Below, one piece after another: positions 50,730-60,295 of a stretch of 64,000 bases of DNA. Below the pieces are notes generated by a model. It was not told the origin of the DNA. It did no database searches and saw only the letters and a program-made list of their open reading frames with translations. The stretch comes from Bacteroidota bacterium (GTDB lineage: Bacteria > Bacteroidota > Bacteroidia > Bacteroidales > JAAUTT01): positions 1 through 64,000 of the forward strand of contig JAJYAG010000008.1 in assembly GCA_021779665.1 (NCBI GenBank). Direction: 5' to 3'. Position 1 is the first letter of the stretch. Every line of letters begins with the position of its first letter. A program made the position numbers and the translations under genes.

Positions 50730-52607
50730 TTAATTCTTCTGGTAGCATCTCACCCAGTCAATCTCGAGATTGCTTGGTAACGACATACTTCCATCCTCAT
50801 ATTTCCCCGAATTTAATACCAGGTAAAGTTCATCCTCCGGTACGCCGACGGTTTGTTCTTTAACTACCAGGTTATTGATTTTCCATACCAGTTTATCGGG
50901 AGTCCATTCCAGCGAATAAATGAAATATCCTTTCGTAAACGTGGATGCTGATATAGAGGCGGTGTCGTTATTTGATGCACTTTCTCCCGAGTTGTCTTTC
51001 CAAAAAGAGCTGAAATGCAGCTTGTTATTGCTGTATTTAAAAACATCAATCTGAGGTAATATTGTGTTTCCTCCTAACCAGAATGCATGGATGATGCCCT
51101 GAGACGCAGGTATTCTGACTTTGGCTTCTACGCGGCCATATTTTTGCCGGTGGCTCTTTCCTGTCGATATTAGTCCCGACGAATAATCAAATTCTTTAGG
51201 ATAAAATCCAAGCATCGGATTCCATTCTTTCCCGGTCACCTTATTCTGACGGGTAACCAGCTTAACAGTCGATCCATTCATTTCGATGTTTTTGTCGGTA
51301 AAGAAATGTTTCTCACCCGGCAGCGCATACGATTCACCCATCAATACCTCGCCCCAGAAATAGCGTGTGATCCATTTTTCACCATCTAGTTTTCCTTTGT
51401 CGAAATGATCCTCAAACACCAGATTCCATTCTCTCAGATCTTTAAACTTCGGATCGTCTTTAATTTTAAAATACCAAACCAGATGTTGCGATTTTTTCAG
51501 TTGTTCGTATTCGGCTTCTTTTTTAGCTTCATCGGTCTTTTCCCACTTTTTGGGATCGAGCAGGTAATTTTTCTGGGTTTTGAATTCTTCAGAGTTTACA
51601 TATGTTTGCAACTCTTCGTAATGCGTAATTTCTTTGGAGTTCTCTAAGTGCTTGAAATGAGCCAGCTGCTTCGATTGGTGAACTTTAAAATATTTGCTGA
51701 TCTGAGACGATTTTTCAAGCGCTTTATATTTCTGCAACTTTTGATATTCAGGGGTGTTTTCGAACTTTTGAGATTCTATTTCTTTTTTTCGGCTTTTAAA
51801 AGCTTCCGATTCAACTGTCTTCTTCAAATCAAGAAAATAGTTCAGCTCTTCTGAGTTATTTATCTTTTTATAGTCGTTGTAAAGCGACGACGAATGCATT
51901 TTGAAATAAGTCTTGAATCTGGAGCTATTCTTGAGTGAACTAAATTCATTAAGTTTTGCAAAAGCTTCCGATTTTTTGAATTCCTTACCTGCCTTTGCCT
52001 GAGCAAACTCCGGAGAGTGAATATATTTGTCCAGCTCTTTAAATTTTAGCAGATCGGGAGATTGGTGAACTTCAATAAATGTTTGAAACTTTGGAGAGTT
52101 TATAAATTTGAAATAATTTTTGAAGGCCGGGTTTTGGCTTATGGAGTTATATTCGTTAAGTTGCTTGAATTCCGGAGTTTTCTCGAACTTTTTCTTGTCG
52201 TTCATGTAATCGAACACCGTTTTGTAGGCTTCCGACGAAATAAAACTTTTTAACGACTTAAATTCAGCCAGTTCGGGCGAAGAGGCTGTTTTGTTGTATT
52301 CAGCCAGATCGGGTGAGCTTTTGTATTTATAGAAGAATTTAATATCCCCCATTTTTTTCAACCGGAGATATTCCTGTTCTTTCAGATGTTCTTCACTGCC
52401 TTTGTAATTGAGGTTCTGAAGAGTTTTTTTCTTCTCGAGGAACTCAGGCGACTGGACAAGGTAATGCAGAAATTTGAAATGCGCTAATTCATTAGAAGCT
52501 TCAATCTCCTTCACTTTATTGAATTCGGCAATCAGGTTTTGTCTTTTTGCTTCAATTGCGTCGGTTTTGGGGTAAAAACCTAGCATAAAACGAAATGCTC
52601 CGGCCAT
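50730..52607 (-). CDS. Five-repeat helical protein fused to a GH16-like domain lacking both catalytic glutamates
   Basis: A 625-residue protein without a visible signal peptide. Residues about 37-395 hold five tandem units of about 72 residues, each starting near S(P/E)ELxxFxxL, with a middle xTPEFxxLxxY and an end FKxYFKxHxS; the composition is rich in Lys, Phe, Tyr and Ser and looks helical. Residues about 396-625 are a GH16 jellyroll: FEDHFDKGKLDGEKW, YSSGLISTGKSHRQKYGRVE, AFWLGG, YSLEWTPDKLVWKIN and the ending LEIDWVRCYQKN. The GH16 active-site motif ExDxxE reads Q519-I-D521-V-F-K524, so nucleophile and acid/base are both lost (codons CAG and AAA). A glycan-binding or scaffold role is more likely than catalysis. 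The repeats match no family I know. Confidence 0.8.
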   Translation of the reverse strand: MAGAFRFMLGFYPKTDAIEAKRQNLIAEFNKVKEIEASNELAHFKFLHYLVQSPEFLEKKKTLQNLNYKGSEEHLKEQEYLRLKKMGDIKFFYKYKSSPDLAEYNKTASSPELAEFKSLKSFISSEAYKTVFDYMNDKKKFEKTPEFKQLNEYNSISQNPAFKNYFKFINSPKFQTFIEVHQSPDLLKFKELDKYIHSPEFAQAKAGKEFKKSEAFAKLNEFSSLKNSSRFKTYFKMHSSSLYNDYKKINNSEELNYFLDLKKTVESEAFKSRKKEIESQKFENTPEYQKLQKYKALEKSSQISKYFKVHQSKQLAHFKHLENSKEITHYEELQTYVNSEEFKTQKNYLLDPKKWEKTDEAKKEAEYEQLKKSQHLVWYFKIKDDPKFKDLREWNLVFEDHFDKGKLDGEKWITRYFWGEVLMGESYALPGEKHFFTDKNIEMNGSTVKLVTRQNKVTGKEWNPMLGFYPKEFDYSSGLISTGKSHRQKYGRVEAKVRIPASQGIIHAFWLGGNTILPQIDVFKYSNNKLHFSSFWKDNSGESASNNDTASISASTFTKGYFIYSLEWTPDKLVWKINNLVVKEQTVGVPEDELYLVLNSGKYEDGSMSLPSNLEIDWVRCYQKN

Positions 52608-52791
52608 GGCAGTAAATTAAAAATCTAATTAAAGTTAAAAACTTTTGAATAAAACATCCAAGTATACGGCAATAAATAGTTGTGGTTTTAGAATTTGGGG
52701 AAAATGTTTTGGCATAGAGATAATTTGTGAGCTTCAAAAAAAATGGTTTGCGTTCAAAAACACAAACCATTCAAAAAGAGTTCAGTTTATT

Positions 52792-54396
52792 TTATTTTAC
52801 TCGGAATCCTGAAAAATACCCGGTAGCAACATATGCTGTAATTCCTGAAGTATTAGTTGCTTTTATTGTAACCTTTTCGCCAGCTTGTAAATTCAATAAC
52901 ATGCTGTGAGAAATAGATTGGCCAAAGCCTTCAAATGATCTAATTGAAGTATTGGTACCCCCATTGTCCTTATAAACTTTCACTATTAAAGTTCCTTGGA
53001 AAACTAATGTAAAGCTTAGACTAAAAACGCCACTAACCGGCGCAATGAAAGCGTTATTATCTAAAATAGATCCGAAATCAAATTCTTCATTCCAAGTAAT
53101 TAATGTCTCTGCCGATCCTCCTGGAAGAGGCTGACCTGCTAAATTGTTGCTGCTAAATCCTGACCAGGTCATATTGATCATATCTGAAACATCAATATTG
53201 TTACCGCCAGATATTTCTAAATTATTCCCTGTCCTTGATAAAGTTTGCTTGTCAGTATCATCCAGATATTTTGAAAGATCAATGTTAGTGGCTGAAGTAT
53301 TGCCTGTAATTTTTAGCGTATTACCTGTTAATGTTAAATCCTGGAGCTCATTTACATTGCTGGTGTCAATTGGTATAGCCCTCCCGTTTGGTGCATTGCT
53401 CAGTACTAATGCGCCGTTTACCTTGGAAAGCGTTTGTAATTCATTGGTTTCGCTTGCATCAACAGTTACTTCGCCTCCTGATTTACTTAAAGCAATTTTA
53501 TTGCCGTTAAGAGAAAGTGTCTGTATCTCATTTATATTGCTGGTATCAACACTTACTTCTCCACCATTTCGGCTGAGAATGATTTTACTTTCGGAACGGC
53601 TTATCTTTTGGATCTCATTAACATTGCTTGTGTCTACCTGTACCTCATTTCCGCCAGAAATCTGCAGTTTACTTGTGGAACTTATCTGCAGGGTTTGTTT
53701 ATAAGGACTAAGGTCAACCACGGTGGAGTCTTTATTGCCGGTAATCCAAAGTTTGTTGTTCAGGGTTCGCAGATCCTGCGGACTATGGGCAAACTGGCGC
53801 AAATCTACAATGCCGGGTTTCCCACTAATGGAAAGGTGGTAATTGGCAGCATCGTATTCGAGATTTTGGCTAAGGCTGGAAAGATTAGCCAGTATGGTAC
53901 CATCATTTTTTAATGTATTGGAAGTAGCATCAAAAGTAAACTTTGAAAAATCAGGAGTAGCTACTCCTGCTCTGGAGGCATATAGTGCATAGGGAACCGA
54001 TACGATTTGAGTTGTGCCAAAATGAATTTTAGATTCTCTGTCAATTCCAATTTCAACTTTTAAATAATAAGGGCCATTTCCCCAATTTATGTGATGCAAA
54101 CTATCAATATTATTAGTTACAAGGTTCTTGGATGTGCCAATTCTAAAGGTAACCAAGCCTAAATTCGATGAAGTCGTGTTTTGTTCTTCTTTCCAGACTG
54201 GCGATCCTGTTTCATTTTTATGTAGGATGCTGAAAGTTGCCTGTATTGGTTTTTGATTTACCGGGTTACCATCATTGTCCCTAATGATAGCTTGATAATT
54301 GATAAAATTCTGAGCAGATGTAGATAGATTGAATGTTAAACAAATGAAGATAACGGTAAATACCCAAATCGTTTGTTTTTTTTTCGGAATCATCAT
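52792..54396 (-). CDS. Fibre-like surface protein with short beta repeats and C1q/TNF-like end, cassette copy 2
   Basis: A 534-residue exported protein (signal ending STSAQ; starts at 54393 and 54417 are also possible). The N-terminal module (about 20-150; FINYQAIIRDNDGNP, LGLVTFRIGTSKN, VSVPYALYAS) is homologous to that of the 40209-42140 protein. Next come about seven short repeats of roughly 28-31 residues with GGEVSVDTSNINEIQTLS-like units, then a compact C-terminal beta domain (about 400-534) resembling C1q/TNF-like trimeric heads (FIAPVSGVFSLSFTLVFQGT). Such architecture usually forms trimeric fibres. It is about 17-41 bases downstream of the T9SS protein gene. Confidence 0.75.
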   Translation of the reverse strand: MMIPKKKQTIWVFTVIFICLTFNLSTSAQNFINYQAIIRDNDGNPVNQKPIQATFSILHKNETGSPVWKEEQNTTSSNLGLVTFRIGTSKNLVTNNIDSLHHINWGNGPYYLKVEIGIDRESKIHFGTTQIVSVPYALYASRAGVATPDFSKFTFDATSNTLKNDGTILANLSSLSQNLEYDAANYHLSISGKPGIVDLRQFAHSPQDLRTLNNKLWITGNKDSTVVDLSPYKQTLQISSTSKLQISGGNEVQVDTSNVNEIQKISRSESKIILSRNGGEVSVDTSNINEIQTLSLNGNKIALSKSGGEVTVDASETNELQTLSKVNGALVLSNAPNGRAIPIDTSNVNELQDLTLTGNTLKITGNTSATNIDLSKYLDDTDKQTLSRTGNNLEISGGNNIDVSDMINMTWSGFSSNNLAGQPLPGGSAETLITWNEEFDFGSILDNNAFIAPVSGVFSLSFTLVFQGTLIVKVYKDNGGTNTSIRSFEGFGQSISHSMLLNLQAGEKVTIKATNTSGITAYVATGYFSGFRVK

Positions 54397-54433
54397 TGTA
54401 GATAGTTTATATATCATCTATTAAAAGATATCG

Positions 54434-54928
54434 TTACATTTTAATAATTTTAAATTTACTATAAAGCTTTGCATCATCGGAATAGATGTTGATAAAGTAA
54501 AGTCCTTTTGGAAATCTTTCCATGTCAAATTCTACTTTTTGACCTGAAGTTATTCCTAAAAGTCTTTTTTGATAAACTTTGCTTCCTTTTAAGTTATAAA
54601 TATCTATAGTAAAATCGTTAATGCCTATATCAATAAAATACAGTTTCAAAATATCCTGCACCGGATTGGGGAATGCTTTAATATCTGGAATGCAACCTTC
54701 GCAAAATCCCGAATCTTCTCCGTAATATTGCTGAAAGCCTTGGGTTAGCTTATAACCTCCGTTAGCTTCATAATTTACCATTAACTCGCCAACAGAATAA
54801 GAAATGGAATATCCGGATTTTGTTTCAAAAAAACCTGTAGTACCCAAAAGAGTCGGGTCCTTTGTTTGAGTCAATGCCCATGGGCAAAGTAACAAGAGTA
54901 GTAAGTAAGTCAGGCCTACGGTTTTCAC
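54434..54928 (-). CDS. T9SS type A sorting-domain protein, cassette copy 2
   Basis: A 164-residue exported protein (signal ending PWALTQ). The small domain has KSGYSISYSVGELMVNYEAN and YKLTQGFQQYYG (about 35-70), matching SVGQ..YEAKGYILRQGF of cassette copy 1. The type IX sorting domain (about 82-164) has IKAFPNPVQDILKLYFID, IYNLKGSKVYQKRLL, FPKGLYFINIYS and a basic end FKIIKM. Two Cys in FCEGCIPD link the two parts. It is encoded directly before the fibre-like gene, as in copy 1. Confidence 0.85.
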   Translation of the reverse strand: MKTVGLTYLLLLLLCPWALTQTKDPTLLGTTGFFETKSGYSISYSVGELMVNYEANGGYKLTQGFQQYYGEDSGFCEGCIPDIKAFPNPVQDILKLYFIDIGINDFTIDIYNLKGSKVYQKRLLGITSGQKVEFDMERFPKGLYFINIYSDDAKLYSKFKIIKM

Positions 54929-54958
54929 TTAATTGATTATTAAGCAATAGTTTGCGGT

Positions 54959-54966
54959 CAAATATA
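54959..54966 (-). promoter_or_regulatory. -7 promoter box of T9SS/fibre cassette copy 2
   Basis: TATATTTG on the minus strand lies 31 bases before ATG 54928. The remaining gap to 55240 (312 bases in total between genes) should hold the divergent atpD promoter, for which TTTG at 55167-55170 and TAACTTTA at 55188-55195 are imperfect candidates. I see nothing else in it. Confidence 0.5.
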
Positions 54967-55207
54967 GCAAAAATTTAATTGCACAGTAATTTATCCTTTG
55001 TAATTATGACAAAAATTCCTAAATTTTAACGTTAACTATTTGGGGTTTCCGGGGTTTATTTAGCCAGTATGCTTTTTTATCTGATTTTGTGTTTTGTATT
55101 ACTCAAAAAATCAAGGCTATAAAAAATATTGACGTCCGCTTAAAAAATATTTTTCGTGGATGGGTGTTTGTAAAACGATTAATTCATTAACTTTAAGTTT
55201 ATTTTAA

Positions 55208-56749
<1,542 letters not shown>

Positions 56750-56756
56750 TATTTTT

Positions 56757-56844
56757 AGAAGAGGTTGTCCGGAGAGAGAGGGATTGTGAAAAAACCAGTC
56801 CTTGTAAAATGTCAGATATTTTACGCTTTTTGGACAACTTCTTT
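56757..56844 (+). repeat. Hairpin element between atpD and atpC
   Basis: The 121-base gap between atpD and atpC holds a long inverted repeat. GAAGAGGTTGTCC (56758-56770) matches the complement of GGACAACTTCTTT (56832-56844) at 11 of 13 positions. Inside is a smaller GTAAAAT/ATTTTAC hairpin (56802-56823). The outer arms look like ends of a small repeat or MITE, although I see no clear target duplication. If transcribed it would lower or separate atpC expression from atpD. Confidence 0.6.
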
Positions 56845-56870
56845 GTTTTAATAAAGAAATATCAATACGC

Positions 56871-57119
56871 ATGTTTTTAGAAATTTTAACACCAGAAAAA
56901 AAGCTGTTCTCGGGTGAAACCAAACTCATAAAAGTTCCTGGTTCCGAAGGTTCTTTCGAATTAATGAATAAACATGCTCCTATAATTTCGAGTCTTGCGG
57001 AAGGTCCCATTAAAATTGTTACGCCTGATGATCAGTCGCAGCATTTTAATGTAAGTGGTGGGGTTTTGGAAATGAAGGATAATAAGGTTATTATTTTAGT
57101 GGAAAAGTTGCTCAGCTAA
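56871..57119 (+). CDS. atpC: F1F0 ATP synthase subunit epsilon (short form)
   Basis: An 82-residue epsilon subunit: MFLEILTPEKKLFSGETKLI, VPGSEGSFELMNKHAPIISS and HFNVSGGVLEMKDNKVIILV form the N-terminal beta-sandwich. The C-terminal two-helix domain that inhibits ATPase in E. coli (139 residues in all) is absent. The short form is usual in this phylum. It lies 121 bases after atpD, with a hairpin element between, and 10 bases before the alpha/beta hydrolase gene. Confidence 0.95.
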   Translation: MFLEILTPEKKLFSGETKLIKVPGSEGSFELMNKHAPIISSLAEGPIKIVTPDDQSQHFNVSGGVLEMKDNKVIILVEKLLS

Positions 57120-57129
57120 ATATTTGGTT

Positions 57130-57858
57130 ATGCGTGTGCTACTTTTTCTGATTTGTTTTTTAATAAGCGTGAAAGTTACAGCACAACATAGTATTACTTT
57201 TCCTTCGGCCGATAATATATTGATCACCGCCGATCAATATCTCAATGATAAGGATTTACCATATATCATCTTATTTCATCAGGCTAATTCCAGCCGCGGA
57301 GAATTCCATGAAATAGCACCCAAACTTACCCGGCTCGGATATAATTGTTTAGCCGTAGACCTTCGCTCAGGGAAAGAAATCAATTACATTCAGAACGAAA
57401 CAGCCACAAGAGCAGCAGAGCAAAGACTTCCCACCGGATATCTCGATGCAGAGAAGGATATTATTGCGTCAATCGAATACATAAAGGAAATTTCACCCAA
57501 AAAAATAATTCTTCTCGGAAGTTCATATTCAGCTTCACTGGTTATGAAAGTTGGTAATCACAACCCCGATGTTGAAGCTGTGGTTGCTTTTAGTCCCGGT
57601 GAATATTTTCAGCCTAAGTTGATTCTGAAGAGTTTTCTTAATGAGTATGATAAACCTCTGTTTATTGCCTCCACCGTTAATGAAAAGCCCTTTGTGTATG
57701 ACCTTATTGCTGAAATTCCAGAAGAATTGGTGAATTTTTTCGTACCCGAAACCGGCGAGGGAACGCACGGCGCCAAGGCTCTCTGGGAGAAACAGCCACA
57801 AAATGAAGAAGTTTGGCTGTCGTTAATGTTGTTTTTTAAGAAAATTGCACAGGAATAG
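57130..57858 (+). CDS. Exported alpha/beta-hydrolase
   Basis: A 242-residue protein with a signal peptide ending KVTAQ and an alpha/beta-hydrolase fold. PYIILFHQANSSRGEFHEIA gives the oxyanion loop, ILLGSSYSASLVMKV the nucleophile Ser in GSSYSA, and a Gly-Thr-His in TGEGTHGAKAL the catalytic His. It resembles periplasmic dienelactone-hydrolase or esterase-like proteins. ATG 57130 is used rather than a TTG at 57124. It shares one base with the heptosyltransferase start, so both belong to the atpDC transcript or to a nested one. Confidence 0.8.
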   Translation: MRVLLFLICFLISVKVTAQHSITFPSADNILITADQYLNDKDLPYIILFHQANSSRGEFHEIAPKLTRLGYNCLAVDLRSGKEINYIQNETATRAAEQRLPTGYLDAEKDIIASIEYIKEISPKKIILLGSSYSASLVMKVGNHNPDVEAVVAFSPGEYFQPKLILKSFLNEYDKPLFIASTVNEKPFVYDLIAEIPEELVNFFVPETGEGTHGAKALWEKQPQNEEVWLSLMLFFKKIAQE

Positions 57859-58841
57859 TGGTTAAATTTCTTATCATACGATTCAGTTCTATAGGAGATA
57901 TTGTCCTTACAACGCCGGTTATCCGTAATTTAAAGACTCAGATTGAAGGAGCAGAAATTCACTACCTTACTAAAAAGGCGTTTGCCCCTGTTCTTCAGGA
58001 AAATCCCTATATTCATAAAATCCATCTGTACGACAATAATCTGAAGGAAATTATTAGCGACCTCAAGAAGGTTGATTTTGATTTTATTATCGATTTGCAT
58101 AATAATCTCAGGAGTTCCCGCGTAAAGCTTTCCTTGAACAAAGTTTCCTATTCATTTCCGAAGCTTAACCTGGAAAAGTGGCTGATGGTTAATCTGAAGA
58201 TAAATAAACTGCCTGATGTTCATATTGTCGAGAGATACATGAGTACTCTCAATCTGTTCAATATAAAGAATGACAAACGCGGGCTGGATTTCTTTATAAG
58301 CGCCGATAACGAAATGAACACGCGCCTTTTGCCTGAAACTTTTCATCGGGGCTACATTTCGGTTGTTATTGGGGCAAAACATAATACAAAACAGTTACCA
58401 CTAACCAGACTTATTGAACTGATAAGAAACCTGAATTTCCCAGTTATTTTGTTAGGTGGAAAAGATGATGCTGAACGGGGTGAAAGTATATCGAACGCCA
58501 TTGGAGAAACCTGTCTGAATTTTTGTGGAAAGCTTTCCATACAGCAGTCTGCATCGTATCTGAAACAATCCAAATTAGTGATTACACACGATACAGGTCT
58601 GATGCATATTGCTTCGGCGTTTGGAAAAACGATTTTGTCAGTTTGGGGAAATACAATTCCGGAATTTGGTATGTATCCTTATTTGCCTGGCGAAAATTCA
58701 GAGATTTTCCAGGTCAAAAATCTTAAATGCCGACCGTGTTCCAAGATTGGTTATGAAAAATGCCCGCTCAAACATTTTAATTGCATGAATCAAATAGAGC
58801 TGGATGCGTTGGCAACCAAAGCGAAACAAATTTTAAATTAA
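57858..58841 (+). CDS. Glycosyltransferase family 9 (heptosyltransferase-like)
   Basis: A 327-residue cytoplasmic GT-B enzyme that would add heptose or a related sugar to the lipopolysaccharide core from an ADP-sugar. ILIRFSSIGDIVLTTPVIRN (given as the N-terminal start region), the mid DFIIDLHNNLRSSRVKLSLN, VILLGGKDDAERGESI, LVITHDTGLMHIASAFGKTI and the Cys-rich LKCRPCSKIGYEKCPLK are the GT9 signature. It starts with GTG at 57858, overlapping the preceding TAG by one base. Confidence 0.92.
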   Translation: MVKFLIIRFSSIGDIVLTTPVIRNLKTQIEGAEIHYLTKKAFAPVLQENPYIHKIHLYDNNLKEIISDLKKVDFDFIIDLHNNLRSSRVKLSLNKVSYSFPKLNLEKWLMVNLKINKLPDVHIVERYMSTLNLFNIKNDKRGLDFFISADNEMNTRLLPETFHRGYISVVIGAKHNTKQLPLTRLIELIRNLNFPVILLGGKDDAERGESISNAIGETCLNFCGKLSIQQSASYLKQSKLVITHDTGLMHIASAFGKTILSVWGNTIPEFGMYPYLPGENSEIFQVKNLKCRPCSKIGYEKCPLKHFNCMNQIELDALATKAKQILN

Positions 58842-58867
58842 TCTTTTCTCCTGATTTTCAGAAGTAA

Positions 58868-60283
58868 TCACCAGAATTTTATCTTTCCGGCAGCATAAAA
58901 CCACATTCTCAACAGAATAAATCCATGGCGGAATCGTGAGATATTTGTATCGCCATAAGTTCTTTCCTGGTAGCGGATGGGCAGGTCGATGATCTTCAAA
59001 TTAAGTTTGAAAGCTCCAAATAACAGGTCAAAATCGCCAAACGGGTCGAAATCGCCAAAGAATTTGCGGTTCGAAACCAGACGATCGTAATCGTCGCGGA
59101 ATAGAACCTTGGTACCACATAATGTATCCTTAATGGGCTGCTCAAGAACCCAGGTAAAAGCGTGACTGAAGAATTTGTTACCCAGCATATTCAGGAAACG
59201 CATCGAATTCTCACCCAGGGGATAGACCAAACGTGAACCGTTTATAAATTCCCCCTTGCCCGAAGCAATGGCTTCATAGAACATTGGAATTTTTTCGGGT
59301 GGAACAGTTAAATCGGCATCGAGTATCATTAAAATGTCGCCTGTTGCAATTGAAAAACCTTTGCGAACGGCATCTGCCTTACCTTTTCCATCCTGGCGTG
59401 CAATTTTAATGTTTCGTTTATCCTTGTACTTAGCCTGAATTTCCTGGATTTTTTGCCAGGTATCATCTGTTGAGTTCCCTTCAACAAATATGATTTCGAC
59501 TCCTGCACCAAACTCTGGCAATCTTAATACAGCATTTTCGATGTTCCCGCTTTCATTTCGCGCCGGGATTACTACTGAGGTGGTATATTTTTTTTCTTCG
59601 CCAAGTTTTATAGGGCGGGCAAAAATATGCTGGTTAAGGGTGAGAAGATTAAAGAAAGGTAAATGAGCAATGTATCTGTTAAAGAACCAGGAAATAATTG
59701 GGATGTTAACGGGAATCAACATGTTTCTCTGGCATCTGTAAACCTCCATGTTGGTGTGATAAAGAAGGTTTAAAATATCTTTTTGGGAAAGCCAGTTTTG
59801 CTCAGGCGATTTCTTCTTAATCCCAATGAACTCCGAAAATTTGATAAGCGGTTCCCACAGGAAGTTGTAATACGTAATGATGATGCGCGTGCGGGAATGA
59901 CAATGTTTGCGAATCTGCTGAAGACAGATCTGGACATCATCGAGCCAGCCTACGAGATTCGACAAAATAATTACGTCGTAAGTCTCGTGTAATTCAAGGC
60001 TGTGGGCATCCATGCAGTGGAAGGTGATGTCAGGATATTGATCACGGGCCTTCTGAATCATGGACTCACTAAAGTCAACGCCTGTTTTCCTTATTCCTTT
60101 TATCTGGGCAATTAATTCGCCTGTTCCGCATCCAACTTCCAGGACAGAATTACTTTCATGAATGAAATAATCGCAATAGCGAGTAAGGTAATTCCAATAA
60201 TATTTATGGCGGTTCCGGTACGAAATTCTGTCTGCAGCAATCCTGTTAAAATAACCAAGCTTATCACTTCTTTTATTAACCAT
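58868..60283 (-). CDS. Fusion of a class I methyltransferase with a GT2 glycosyltransferase
   Basis: A 471-residue two-domain protein. Residues about 30-160 form a SAM methyltransferase with SVLEVGCGTGELIAQIKGIR and TYDVIILSNLVGWLDDVQIC. Residues about 235-460 form a GT2 domain: TTSVVIPARNESGNIENAVL, IIFVEGNSTDDTWQKI, the Asp-rich DILMILDADLTVPPEKIPMF and NGSRLVYP, followed by a C-terminal membrane-associated helix. It resembles dolichol-phosphate-sugar synthases, which make lipid-linked sugars used by GT39-type enzymes like the next gene (12 bases upstream). The methyltransferase fusion is unusual. Confidence 0.85.
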   Translation of the reverse strand: MVNKRSDKLGYFNRIAADRISYRNRHKYYWNYLTRYCDYFIHESNSVLEVGCGTGELIAQIKGIRKTGVDFSESMIQKARDQYPDITFHCMDAHSLELHETYDVIILSNLVGWLDDVQICLQQIRKHCHSRTRIIITYYNFLWEPLIKFSEFIGIKKKSPEQNWLSQKDILNLLYHTNMEVYRCQRNMLIPVNIPIISWFFNRYIAHLPFFNLLTLNQHIFARPIKLGEEKKYTTSVVIPARNESGNIENAVLRLPEFGAGVEIIFVEGNSTDDTWQKIQEIQAKYKDKRNIKIARQDGKGKADAVRKGFSIATGDILMILDADLTVPPEKIPMFYEAIASGKGEFINGSRLVYPLGENSMRFLNMLGNKFFSHAFTWVLEQPIKDTLCGTKVLFRDDYDRLVSNRKFFGDFDPFGDFDLLFGAFKLNLKIIDLPIRYQERTYGDTNISRFRHGFILLRMWFYAAGKIKFW

Positions 60284-60295
60284 TCTCTCTAATAA

